DNA from: Planctomycetota bacterium
Lineage (GTDB): Bacteria > Planctomycetota > B15-G4 > JADJEK01
DNA: 64,000 nucleotides
Assembly (NCBI GenBank): GCA_016709145.1
Contig: JADJEK010000001.1
Span: 1,426,001-1,490,000, forward strand
Reading direction: 5' to 3'
Of the stretch, positions 41,235-49,279 are shown in pieces; position 1 is the stretch's first letter, and every line of letters starts with the position of its first letter. Under the pieces are notes generated by a model. It searched no databases. It had not been told where the DNA came from and saw only the letters and a program-made list of their open reading frames with translations. The position numbers and the translations under genes are program-made.

Positions 41235-42122
41235 TCATTGCTCCACGTCCGTGAACTTCGTGGCTCCAGCCACGGTGATCGACTGGGCGCCGAGCACGAC
41301 GTTCTCACCCGCGCCACCACAAACGACGAAGTCGGCGCCGAACTTCGACGGCAAGGCGTCGAAGTGCAGCTCGTCGTTTCCAGCACGCAGATTCGCCTCG
41401 AAGTTGCGCACGAACGACGAGCGCTTGATGCGGACGAAGTCGTTGCCGGTCGCATCGTTGCGGTTCGAGAGCTTCAGGCGAGTCGCGCCGCCGACGACCA
41501 CGTTGTCCAGGTCGATCGAGTGCGCATCGCCGTTCTGGTCGAGTGCTTCGTCGACCTTGATGCGCAGATCGCCGCAAAGGAGGATGTCGCCGACTACGTA
41601 GTTCGGGTCGGTGCCGTCGCCGTTCAGGTCGATGTCCGATGCGCCCTCGATCGTGGTGTTGCCGCCGATCAAGAAGCCGGCCTCGTCCTCGGTGTCGACG
41701 TCGACCTGCTCACCGACGTACCCGCCGAGTCGCAACGTGACGTTCTTGCCGATCATCACGGGGAACGCGAGGCCGTCGAGGCGCGTGTTGTCGATGTCGA
41801 CCTGGTCCACGCCGTCGCCCGTGTTCACGACCAGCGAGCCGCCGATCTCGATGCCGTTGACGAACACCTGGTCGTTGCCGGTTCCGGTCGAGATCTCGAT
41901 GTCGAACACGCCGAGGAACGCCTGCGGGTTCACGCCAGCTTGAGAGACGAGGACCCGGCCGATCGAGCCCGTTCCATCGAGTTGGATCGAGTCCGATTCC
42001 GGGGCACCCTTGATCTTCAGCTTCGAGCCCTTCTGCGTCGCGACGAGTTCGCAGCGCGCAGCGTCCGCGAGAACGAGAGCCATCAGGGTGGCGAACAGTG
42101 AGCGGATCAACGGACGATTCAT
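41235..42122 (-). CDS. Secreted RTX-like beta-roll protein, array family A, member 4
   Basis: At 295 residues this is one of the longest family A proteins. The signal peptide ends around residue 24 (AARCEL), and the Cys there leaves a lipoprotein alternative open, although the preceding residues fit a lipobox poorly. TGTGNDQVFVNG (79-90), IGGSLVVNTGDGVDQVDI (93-110), a distinctive very acidic insert DVDTEDEAGF (141-150) with NGDGTDPN (167-174), and AGNDELHF (237-244) follow. The extra Asp/Glu and Asn make this a strong candidate for calcium binding within the family. Confidence 0.82.
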   Translation of the reverse strand: MNRPLIRSLFATLMALVLADAARCELVATQKGSKLKIKGAPESDSIQLDGTGSIGRVLVSQAGVNPQAFLGVFDIEISTGTGNDQVFVNGIEIGGSLVVNTGDGVDQVDIDNTRLDGLAFPVMIGKNVTLRLGGYVGEQVDVDTEDEAGFLIGGNTTIEGASDIDLNGDGTDPNYVVGDILLCGDLRIKVDEALDQNGDAHSIDLDNVVVGGATRLKLSNRNDATGNDFVRIKRSSFVRNFEANLRAGNDELHFDALPSKFGADFVVCGGAGENVVLGAQSITVAGATKFTDVEQ

Positions 42123-42241
42123 GGGAGCCTCTGGTGTTTCGAACGGTGTGTCGTGCGCTGGGCAAGGCGAGGTCTTGCGAGGCCGCCGACAGGGCGATCT
42201 CGAGAATCTCCGCTCCGACGCACCGAACCTCCGGAACGCGA

Positions 42242-42282
42242 ACCGGCGCGACGTTGGACTCATGATCCAACGTCGCGCCGGT
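42242..42282 (-). terminator. Strong hairpin after family A member 5
   Basis: ACCGGCGCGACGTTGGA (42242-42258) is the exact reverse complement of 42266-42282, separated by CTCATGA. With a 17-bp GC-rich stem placed 37 bases after the stop of the leftward gene 42319-43191, it is the clearest terminator-like structure in the array. Confidence 0.65.
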
Positions 42283-42318
42283 GACGCTCGAGGAGCCGCG
42301 CCGCTGACCGCGGTTCGA

Positions 42319-43191
42319 TCAGGGAACGAACTCGATCTGTTGGGTCGCGAACGCAGCGCCGAACTCGCAGCCGGCGGACTGGAGCATCGAGTCGAACCCC
42401 GAACCGCCGACGAAATCGACCGGTCCGTCGAACTTGGTCGCGTCGCTGTGGAAGTCGAGGATGTCGTCGCCGCCGCCCAGGCGAATCGTGACTTTGCGAG
42501 CGAACTGTGAATCGGTGATGCGCAGCTCGTCCTTCGCGTCGCCGAACTCGAGCTTGGATTCGCGACCGACCACGATGTCGTCGAGCATCGAGAACTCCGG
42601 CTGCGGATCGTTCACGTCGCCGCCGTCACAGACGATGAGGAGCTTGCCGCCGACGAAGAAGTCGCGCGCTTCCAGGCTCGGCACCGTGCCGCCGCCGTCG
42701 AGGACGCTCGACTCGGCGCCGCGGATCGTCAGATTGCCCATGAAGTTCACGAACGCGTTCGAGTTGGTCTCCGCGACGACGGCGTCGCCGACGTCGCTAC
42801 CGAGCGAAATGTCGGCATCGCCGCCGACGATCATCGGTCGCACCACCGGAGCCGCGATCGTGCTGACGAAGAGGTCGTCGTCCCCGTCGCCCATCTTCAC
42901 GCGCAACGAACCACCGATCTGCACGGCGACGAGGTCGAGCCGATCGTCGCCGGCGCCGGTCTTGACGTCGATGTCGCGGACACCAGCGAACTCGCCGGCG
43001 TTCGAGCCGTCGACCGTCACGGCGACGCTGCCGAAGTCGGTGCCGATGATCGCGATGACGTCGGCGTCGACTCCGCCGGCGATCTTCAGCTTGCCCTTCG
43101 AGATAGAGGTCGTGACGTCGGCCGAGGCCGCCGATGCGGCGAGGAAACCCACGGCCAGAGTGCGAATCAGGCGTGAGGCAAAGCGATTCAT
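42319..43191 (-). CDS. Secreted RTX-like beta-roll protein, array family A, member 5
   Basis: This 290-residue protein and the next upstream gene form the closest pair in the family: both start MNRF, both have DVTT..SKGKLKI after the signal peptide, and both end in a GCEF.AAFA..Q.EFVP tail. Regular repeats are GAGDDRLDL (79-87), IGGSLRVKMGDGDDDLFV (92-109), VGGKLLIVCDGGDVND (170-185) and LGGGDDILDF (228-237), with GGSGFDSM near 252-259. Two Cys (about 178 and 265) are shared in position with the pair partner only in the second case. Confidence 0.83.
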   Translation of the reverse strand: MNRFASRLIRTLAVGFLAASAASADVTTSISKGKLKIAGGVDADVIAIIGTDFGSVAVTVDGSNAGEFAGVRDIDVKTGAGDDRLDLVAVQIGGSLRVKMGDGDDDLFVSTIAAPVVRPMIVGGDADISLGSDVGDAVVAETNSNAFVNFMGNLTIRGAESSVLDGGGTVPSLEARDFFVGGKLLIVCDGGDVNDPQPEFSMLDDIVVGRESKLEFGDAKDELRITDSQFARKVTIRLGGGDDILDFHSDATKFDGPVDFVGGSGFDSMLQSAGCEFGAAFATQQIEFVP

Positions 43192-43348
43192 CGTTGGCTC
43201 CAAAGTGAGCACGTCGTTGAGAGTGTTCGAGGACGGTCGTCGAGGCGACGGTTCGCGAGCGGTCCGACACGGAAAACACCGAGGTCTCGGGCTCGAAAGC
43301 CCCGCGAGGCCACGGCCCGAGGGCCGGCAGATTGGCTCGACCCGCGCG

Positions 43349-44215
43349 TCAGGGGACGAACTCCATCTGCGGGAACGCGAACGCGGCGGCGAACTCGCAG
43401 CCGGCGGTGTTGACGAGCGAGTCGAATCCCGAGCCACCGATGACGGAGACCGGGCCGTCGAACTTCGTCGCGTCGTTCTGGAAGTCGACGGTGTCGTCGC
43501 CGCCGCGCAGACGCATCGTGACCTTGCGCGCGAACTGCGATTGCGTGATCAGCAATTCGTCCTTCGCGTTGCCGAACTCGAGCCTGGTCTCGCCGCCGAC
43601 CAGGACGTCGTCGAGTTTCGTGAGCTCGAGCTGGCCGGGGTCGCCGCCGACGCGCACGGTGCGGAGCTTGCCGCCGATGACGATGTCCGAGGCTTCCAGC
43701 GTCGGCGAGCTGCCGCCGCCATCGATCCCGATGAACGGAGCGCCGCGGATCGTGACATCGCTCATCAGGTACACGGAGTTGGTCGCGATGGGTGCGATCC
43801 CGATCGCGTCGGCTGCGTCGCCGCCCAGATCGACGTCGACCTTGCCGCAGAGGACCAGCGGCTTCCCCGTCGGACTGTCGGTCGCGGCGAGCAGCACGAT
43901 GTCGTTGCCGTCGCCCATCTTCGCGCGCAGGTTGCCGCCGATCTGGATCGCGAGGACGTTGAGCGTGTCGTCGCCCGACCCGCACTTGACGTCGATGTCG
44001 CGCACTCCGAGGAAGTCGCCGGCAGGGACCCCATCGACCGTCATCGTGAGCGCGCCGAAGCCCGCTCCCTTCAAGTCGATGACGCGGCCCGTCGCGTCGC
44101 CGGTGATCTTCAGCTTGCCCTTCGACAGGGTCGTCGTGACGTCGGCTCGGGCGGCGCACGTCGCGATCGTCGAGATCGCCAGCGCGCGGATCAGGTTCGA
44201 GGTGAAGCGGTTCAT
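43349..44215 (-). CDS. Secreted RTX-like beta-roll protein, array family A, member 6
   Basis: This 288-residue product is the sister of member 5. The signal peptide ends near ARA-DVTT (residue 24). Repeats are GSGDDTLNV (79-87), IGGNLRAKMGDGNDIVLL (92-109), IGGKLRTVRVGGD (170-182), RGGDDTVDF (227-235) and GGSGFDSLV (250-258). Compared with its sister it has replaced the VVGGDAD segment by VLCGKVDVDLGG, so divergence is concentrated in the middle repeats while the first 100 residues and the tail are conserved. Confidence 0.83.
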   Translation of the reverse strand: MNRFTSNLIRALAISTIATCAARADVTTTLSKGKLKITGDATGRVIDLKGAGFGALTMTVDGVPAGDFLGVRDIDVKCGSGDDTLNVLAIQIGGNLRAKMGDGNDIVLLAATDSPTGKPLVLCGKVDVDLGGDAADAIGIAPIATNSVYLMSDVTIRGAPFIGIDGGGSSPTLEASDIVIGGKLRTVRVGGDPGQLELTKLDDVLVGGETRLEFGNAKDELLITQSQFARKVTMRLRGGDDTVDFQNDATKFDGPVSVIGGSGFDSLVNTAGCEFAAAFAFPQMEFVP

Positions 44216-44319
44216 CGTCGACTCCGTGTTCTGCTTGGAAGGGGATGGGTGCGTCGGTGAAGGCGACCGAATGGGGCGCTTCCGACACGCGAACGAAGAT
44301 GTCGCATGTGCCCGTGCGA

Positions 44320-45183
44320 TCACGGGAACACCGAGATCTCCTCGAAGTTCTCGAGCGTCGGAAACGCGACGAGCGCGAGCGCATCGACGTCCTGGATCAC
44401 GTCGTTGCCGGCGCCACCGTTTGCCTTGAACGTCGCATCGATCGCAGTGTCGACATTGCCGAAGTCGAGGACGTCGTCCCCGCTGCCGAGTCGCGCGTCG
44501 AGACCTCGCGACAACCGACAGTGGGCGAAATGGACGAGGTTCGGGTTCGCGCCGAGCGTGATGCGCGTCTTGCCGCCGACGTCGACGTCGGCGAGCACGA
44601 CCTGGACCACGCCGGCTGCGTTCAGCGACTTCTCCGTCGACTGGATGCGTAGATCGGCGCCGACGACGACATCGTGAGGATCGAACGCCGCGGATCCGCC
44701 GAGGCCGGCGACCTGCAGGGCCGCGGCGCCGCGGATGGACAGGCGTCGCCCGATCAGCAGCGGACCGTCGCCGGACGCTGTCATCGCGCAGACGTCGCCG
44801 GGCTGGCCACCCAGAGCGATCGTGAGGTCGCGGCCGACGATCAGTGGGCCGTCGACGTCGCCGGAGTCGTCGACGATCGCAGAGTCCTCGCCCGCTCCGA
44901 GATTCGCGACGACGTCGCCGCCGACTTGGAGCGCGGAGAGCTCGAGTTCGTCGTTCCCGGCTCCGAGCGCGATCACGACATCGCGGACTCCGAAGAACGG
45001 CAGTGGATTCGCGCCGTTCACGCGGACCACGACGCGCCCGAGCAGGTTCGTGCCGTCCACCGTCACGACGTCGCTCTGGTCGTCGCCTTGGATCTTCAGC
45101 CGCGCGCCCTTCTGGGTCACGGTGACCGCGGCATCGGCGACGGACGCGAGCGAGAGTGCGAGGGCGAGCGAGGCGAGCTTCAT
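44320..45183 (-). CDS. Secreted RTX-like beta-roll protein, array family A, member 7
   Basis: The 287-residue protein has a short signal peptide (MKLASLALALSLASVADA). It has one of the best RTX-like turns in the window: LGAGNDELEL at 73-82, LGAGEDSAIVDD at 95-106, LGSGDDVLDF at 222-231 and NGGAGNDVIQDVD at 245-257. It diverges from member 8 over a 217-base gap that must carry both promoters, making it the first gene of the leftward family A run. Confidence 0.83.
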   Translation of the reverse strand: MKLASLALALSLASVADAAVTVTQKGARLKIQGDDQSDVVTVDGTNLLGRVVVRVNGANPLPFFGVRDVVIALGAGNDELELSALQVGGDVVANLGAGEDSAIVDDSGDVDGPLIVGRDLTIALGGQPGDVCAMTASGDGPLLIGRRLSIRGAAALQVAGLGGSAAFDPHDVVVGADLRIQSTEKSLNAAGVVQVVLADVDVGGKTRITLGANPNLVHFAHCRLSRGLDARLGSGDDVLDFGNVDTAIDATFKANGGAGNDVIQDVDALALVAFPTLENFEEISVFP

Positions 45184-45400
45184 GACGGACTCCGATCGTG
45201 TTCCAACGGGTGGTTCGATGCTTGTCGCGTCGAGAGGCGACGAATGCGTCGACGTGCGACAGGCGAAATCGAGGACCACCGGCGATCGATCGCCCTGGTC
45301 CGGCGCCCTGGTCCGGAGTCGTTCGAGATTTCCCGTCGGCTGCGTCCAGGTCCGTCGCCTGCAGGCATGGACGAACAACCCGAAGAACAAGGAACGAACC

Positions 45401-46258
45401 ATGCTCCTCACTCGAATCGTCGTGACGTCGATCCTCGCCATCGCCCTCACCGCCTCGGCCCACGCGAGCGCGGTCGCGAAGAAGTCCGGCGCGAAGCTGT
45501 CGGTGATCGGCGACGACGGTCCGAACCTCATTTCGCTGACCAGCGACGGATCGGCGGGGGAGGTCGTCGTCGAGATCAACGGCGCCCCGCTCCAGAGTTT
45601 CATCGGTGTCCGCGACATCGTCATCGCGACCGGAGGCGGCGACGATTCGGTGGACGTCCGCGGGATCCACATCGGCGGGTCGCTGAAGGTGAAGACCGGA
45701 TCGGGCGGGGACTCGATCCGCCTGTCCGACGTCAGTTCTCCGACGAAGCGCGAGCTGTTCATCGGCCGCAACGTCGATCTCGACCTCGGCGGTCAGTCCA
45801 ACGATCGCATGGACTTCGAGTCCGTGACCAACGCCGGGATCTCGATCGGCGGCAATGTCACGATCCGCCGCTCGGAGCTCGTCAGCGCCGCAACCGGCAG
45901 CGGAGCGCACACGATGGACACTGCGGACCTGCGGATCGGCGGCGATCTCGTCGTTCGAGCTGCGAAGGGCGTCGAGCACTCGATCACGATCGACAGCACG
46001 AGCGTCTGCGGAGCGACGCGCATCCTCATGGGTTCGGAGTTCGACTCGGTCACTCTGCTGCGTTCGACGTTCGTCGGTAACGTCACGATCGCGCTCGGTG
46101 GCTCCGGCGACGCAGTCGAGTTCCAGAGCGCGGCGAGCCAGTGCCGTTTCGAGTCGGCCGTCGTCGTCGACGGTGGCCCGGGCAACGACAACGCGACGGC
46201 GCTCGGCGGGATCTTCGCGCAGCCGATCACGTTCAAGCAGTTCGAAGGCGCGCCGTGA
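45401..46258 (+). CDS. Secreted RTX-like beta-roll protein, array family A, member 8, inverted
   Basis: This 285-residue member is the only one of the fifteen array genes on the plus strand. AAGGA lies eight bases before the ATG at 45401. The signal peptide ends near AHAS-AVAK (residue 23). TGGGDDSVDV (77-86), IGGSLKVKTGSGGDSIRL (91-108), IGGNVTIRRSE (149-159), LGGSGDAVEF (222-231) and GGPGNDNATAL (248-258) follow the family pattern. Its inversion relative to its neighbours points to an inversion or an independent insertion during array growth. Confidence 0.83.
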   Translation: MLLTRIVVTSILAIALTASAHASAVAKKSGAKLSVIGDDGPNLISLTSDGSAGEVVVEINGAPLQSFIGVRDIVIATGGGDDSVDVRGIHIGGSLKVKTGSGGDSIRLSDVSSPTKRELFIGRNVDLDLGGQSNDRMDFESVTNAGISIGGNVTIRRSELVSAATGSGAHTMDTADLRIGGDLVVRAAKGVEHSITIDSTSVCGATRILMGSEFDSVTLLRSTFVGNVTIALGGSGDAVEFQSAASQCRFESAVVVDGGPGNDNATALGGIFAQPITFKQFEGAP

Positions 46259-46299
46259 CGCTGCGAGCTCGGCATCGCCAGGACGCCGAGCTCGCAGCG
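46259..46299 (+). terminator. Hairpin directly after family A member 8
   Basis: CGCTGCGAGCTCGGC (46259-46273) pairs exactly with 46285-46299 around an 11-base loop, beginning at the base after the stop codon. It should stop rightward transcripts before they run antisense into the beta-helix genes. Confidence 0.6.
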
Positions 46300-46378
46300 G
46301 TTCGCACGTGCTGGCGATCGATCGTCGAGCGTGGTTCCCGATGTCCCGATGCCATCGGCCGACTCGATCGCTCCGCGC

Positions 46379-47770
46379 TCAGTCGATCTCGGGCAATGTG
46401 CTCGATCCGCCGGAGCCGAACTGATTGGCCTGGAACGTCGTCGGCATCACGCTTGCCGCGACGTCGATGCGATTGCTCTTCGCCGTGTTGTTCGTGAACG
46501 AGCAGCCGGCGTTGCCGATGTCGAAGCCCTCGCCCAGGTTCGACTTCGCCGTGTTGCCCTTCAAGGTGCAGTTTGGGCCGTCGACGTCGAATCCATCGAC
46601 CGTATTGCCGGTCGCGACGTTGCCCGTGACCGAAGCCGCGGAGGTGCCGATTCGGAACCCGTCGCCGAAGCAGTCCTTTGCGACGTTGCTTTCGAACTCA
46701 CCGCCGATCCCCGACAAGATGAACGCCGCCGAGTTCGATTCTGGGCGCCCGGAGCGACGGACCAGGTTCTTCCGCACGATCACGTTGTCCGCGACTCCCG
46801 CGAAGCCGGCGATGCCGGCGTACTCGACGATGTTCGCTTCGAGGATGGTGCTCGTGCCGTTTTCCACGAAGACGCCGGGCTGGTCGTGCCCGGTCGAGAC
46901 CACACGGTTCTTCCGCACGAGCGCCGGGCTCGCGGCGCAGTAGATGCCCGTTCCGGCGACGTCGAAGATCGTGTTGCTCTCGACTTCGGCGTCGGTGCCG
47001 ACCACGAGGATGCCGGTCGAGAAGAAGGACGTCCGGACCTTGTTGCGGCGCACGATCGGATGCGTTCCGTTCGCGTGGATCGCGGAGAAGGCGTTGCGCG
47101 TGATCGAGTTGTCCTCGATGCGGCAGTTCGCGCCGCCGACGCTGATTCCGTCCGACCCACAGTTCTCGAGGACGTTCTTGCGCACGAGCGCACCCGCACC
47201 GTTGGAGCACACGATGCCGCCGCTCGTGGTCGTCCGAATCGTGTTCTTCTCGAGCACGAGTGTGTTGGCCGACACGGCCGAAATGCCGTTGAAGCAACTG
47301 ACGACGAGACAGTTCTTCACGACGACGTCGTTCGCGAAGATGGCGATTCCGGAGTCCGAGCAATTGAAGATCGCGAGCTTCTCCAGACGCGCACCGGGCG
47401 CGTTGATCACGACTCCGTTTCCTGCCTGAGCCATCGCCGTCTTGGCGTGACGGATCGTGAATCCGCGGATCGTCACGTCATCGGCGTTGCACACGATGGC
47501 CGGGCCATCCGCTCCGCCGTTGGCGAGGCGTGCGTCGATGATCACCTTGCCCGACGCCTTGAGAACGAGCCCGTCGAATGCGCCCCCGATCGTGGGAGTC
47601 TCTTCGTACACGCCTGGCTTGACGGTCACCGTACCGTTCGCACCGGCTGCGTTGATGCCGGCTTGGATCGTCGGGAATTGCCCGTTCTTCTGGACCACGA
47701 CGTTGGCCGCATGGGCCATGGGGGCCGCGACGAAGCAGACGCATGACGCCAGAAAGCGAAGGGTTCGCAT
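46379..47770 (-). CDS. Secreted right-handed beta-helix protein, array family B, member 1
   Basis: At 463 residues, this is one of five local paralogs. The signal peptide ends near AHA-ANVV. After the conserved start NVVVQKNGQFPTIQAGINAA comes GTVTVKPGVYEETP and then ARLANGGADGPA, the usual opening of NosD/CASH-type helices (PF13229-like). About 14 rungs of the form GI.V.....VRKN.V......GI follow. The chain ends in QFGSGGSSTLPEID. No polysaccharide lyase or epimerase catalytic pattern could be recognised, so a structural or carbohydrate-binding role is as likely as an enzyme. It has more Cys (CSD, CLVV, CFNG) than its paralogs. Confidence 0.85.
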   Translation of the reverse strand: MRTLRFLASCVCFVAAPMAHAANVVVQKNGQFPTIQAGINAAGANGTVTVKPGVYEETPTIGGAFDGLVLKASGKVIIDARLANGGADGPAIVCNADDVTIRGFTIRHAKTAMAQAGNGVVINAPGARLEKLAIFNCSDSGIAIFANDVVVKNCLVVSCFNGISAVSANTLVLEKNTIRTTTSGGIVCSNGAGALVRKNVLENCGSDGISVGGANCRIEDNSITRNAFSAIHANGTHPIVRRNKVRTSFFSTGILVVGTDAEVESNTIFDVAGTGIYCAASPALVRKNRVVSTGHDQPGVFVENGTSTILEANIVEYAGIAGFAGVADNVIVRKNLVRRSGRPESNSAAFILSGIGGEFESNVAKDCFGDGFRIGTSAASVTGNVATGNTVDGFDVDGPNCTLKGNTAKSNLGEGFDIGNAGCSFTNNTAKSNRIDVAASVMPTTFQANQFGSGGSSTLPEID

Positions 47771-47819
47771 CGGAGATCTCCCAATGACCTTGGACTCGTG
47801 AGGAAACCGAGGACCCTGA

Positions 47820-49202
47820 TCAGTCGATCTCGGGCGACGTGCTCGATCCGCCGCTGCCGAATTGGTTGGCCTGGAACGTCGACGGCATCAACGACGCCGC
47901 GACGTCGATGCGGTTGTTCTTCGCGGTGTTGTTCTTGAACACCAAGCTCGACCCGGACAGATCGAAGCCTTCGCCCGCGTTCTTCAGCGCGACGTTGTTC
48001 AGCACTTCGCAGTTCGGACCATTCACGTCGAAGCCGTCGACGGTGTTCCCGGTCGAGACGTTGTTCAAGATGTCGGCATTGCCGACGTAGAGCACGAAAC
48101 CATCACCTTGGCAGTCCTTCGCGGTGTTCTTCTCGATCGTCGCGACGGTGCCGGAGAAGTGGAAGCCCGCCGAGCTCGCGTAGCGACCCGAGCGCAATGC
48201 GACGTTCTTGCGCGCGGTGACCCCGTCGGCGCTGACGTAGATCCCCATGTATCCGCCGCCATCGACGATGTTCGACTCGAGGACCACCGAGACTCCGCCG
48301 GAAACGTAGATCCCCTCGTCGGAGCCGCCGGTCGTCCGCACGCGGTTCTTGCGCAGCGTCAATTGACTGCCCGAGACGTAGATGCCTTCGTAGCGCGAGT
48401 CGAACAAGGTGTTGTTCTCGAGCGTCGCGCCATCGCCGCTCGAGTAGATGCCGTTGCCGTCGAGGGCCGAGAACACCTTGTTGCCGACGAACACGGCGTC
48501 GGAGCTGTTGACGTAGATCCCGCTCGATCCGGCGTTCGTGACGGTGTTCTTCTCGATCACGGCATCCGAACCGGCGAGGTAGATGCCGTATCCGGTCGTG
48601 TGCTTGACCGTGTTCTTGCGCGCGATCGGCGTCGTGCCGTTCAAGTAGATGCCGTACGACGAGCAGTACGTGACCGAGCAGTTCTCGACCGTGGTCTCGT
48701 TCGACGACGACGCGTACACGCCGTAGCCGGTCCCGGTGATGACGCAGTTCCGGATCACGGTCCCCGAGGTCTCGACTTGGATGCCGACCGTTTCGCAGTT
48801 GATGAACTTGATCTTCTCGATCAGCGCTCCGGGCGCGGTCACCCAGATGCCCGCGCCGGGCTTGCCCGCGCCGGCGTCCTTTGCGTGGCGGATCGTGAAC
48901 CCGCGCACCGTGACGTCATCGGCGTTGATCTGGATGCCGGGGCCGTCGCCGCTGCCGTTCGCGAGCCGCGCGTCGATGATCACGTTGCCCGACGCCTTCA
49001 GCGTCAGGCCGTCGAGCGTGCTGCCGATCAGCGGGGTCTCTTCGTAGACGCCGGCCTTCACGGTCACGGTGCCGCCGGCGCCAGCCGCAGTGATGCCGGC
49101 TTGGATCGTCGGGAACTGCCCGTTCTTCTGGACGACGACGTTCGCAGCTTGGGCGGTGGCCGTGGCAGTGAGGGCGAGCAGGACGGCGATGCGGATGCTC
49201 AT
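47820..49202 (-). CDS. Secreted right-handed beta-helix protein, array family B, member 2
   Basis: This 460-residue protein has the signal peptide MSIRIAVLLALTATATAQA and rungs rich in Tyr (SYGIYLNG, GYGIYLAG, EGIYVSGS, EGIYVSGG, MGIYVSAD), giving a regular Tyr ladder at about 190-350. The first 120 codons are nearly identical to those of the upstream member 3, with a 266-base stretch of complete DNA identity. The C-terminus QFGSGGSSTSPEID keeps the family tail. A 24-base element 16 bases before the start codon is shared with member 4. Confidence 0.86.
   Translation of the reverse strand: MSIRIAVLLALTATATAQAANVVVQKNGQFPTIQAGITAAGAGGTVTVKAGVYEETPLIGSTLDGLTLKASGNVIIDARLANGSGDGPGIQINADDVTVRGFTIRHAKDAGAGKPGAGIWVTAPGALIEKIKFINCETVGIQVETSGTVIRNCVITGTGYGVYASSSNETTVENCSVTYCSSYGIYLNGTTPIARKNTVKHTTGYGIYLAGSDAVIEKNTVTNAGSSGIYVNSSDAVFVGNKVFSALDGNGIYSSGDGATLENNTLFDSRYEGIYVSGSQLTLRKNRVRTTGGSDEGIYVSGGVSVVLESNIVDGGGYMGIYVSADGVTARKNVALRSGRYASSAGFHFSGTVATIEKNTAKDCQGDGFVLYVGNADILNNVSTGNTVDGFDVNGPNCEVLNNVALKNAGEGFDLSGSSLVFKNNTAKNNRIDVAASLMPSTFQANQFGSGGSSTSPEID
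48883..49148 (-). repeat. 266-bp block identical to 50355-50620
   Basis: Every base I compared between 48883-49148 and 50355-50620 is the same (offset 1472). The block covers the 5' part of beta-helix members 2 and 3, while the flanking coding sequence has diverged strongly, including at synonymous sites. This is the pattern of recent gene conversion. Confidence 0.85.
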
Positions 49203-49218
49203 GGCGATCTCCGGTTGG

Positions 49219-49242
49219 GGTTCGCCATGATCACCCGCGCGC
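49219..49242 (-). promoter_or_regulatory. 24-base element shared upstream of two beta-helix genes
   Basis: The 24 bases here are identical to 54139-54162; the plus-strand core is TTCGCCATGATCACCCGCGC. Both copies end 16-17 bases before the ATG of a family B gene (members 2 and 4), where a promoter or leader element would lie. A short TGATCA palindrome sits inside. Function is inferred from position only. Confidence 0.4.
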
Positions 49243-49279
49243 GGCGGCGAACGTCACGGGGAATCGACAAGAATGGCAG

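Noticed and set aside
38083..46258. RTX toxin locus
   Set aside because: The proteins have Sec signal peptides, are under 300 residues and lack contiguous nonapeptide blocks. No type I secretion ABC transporter, HlyD or acyltransferase gene is nearby.
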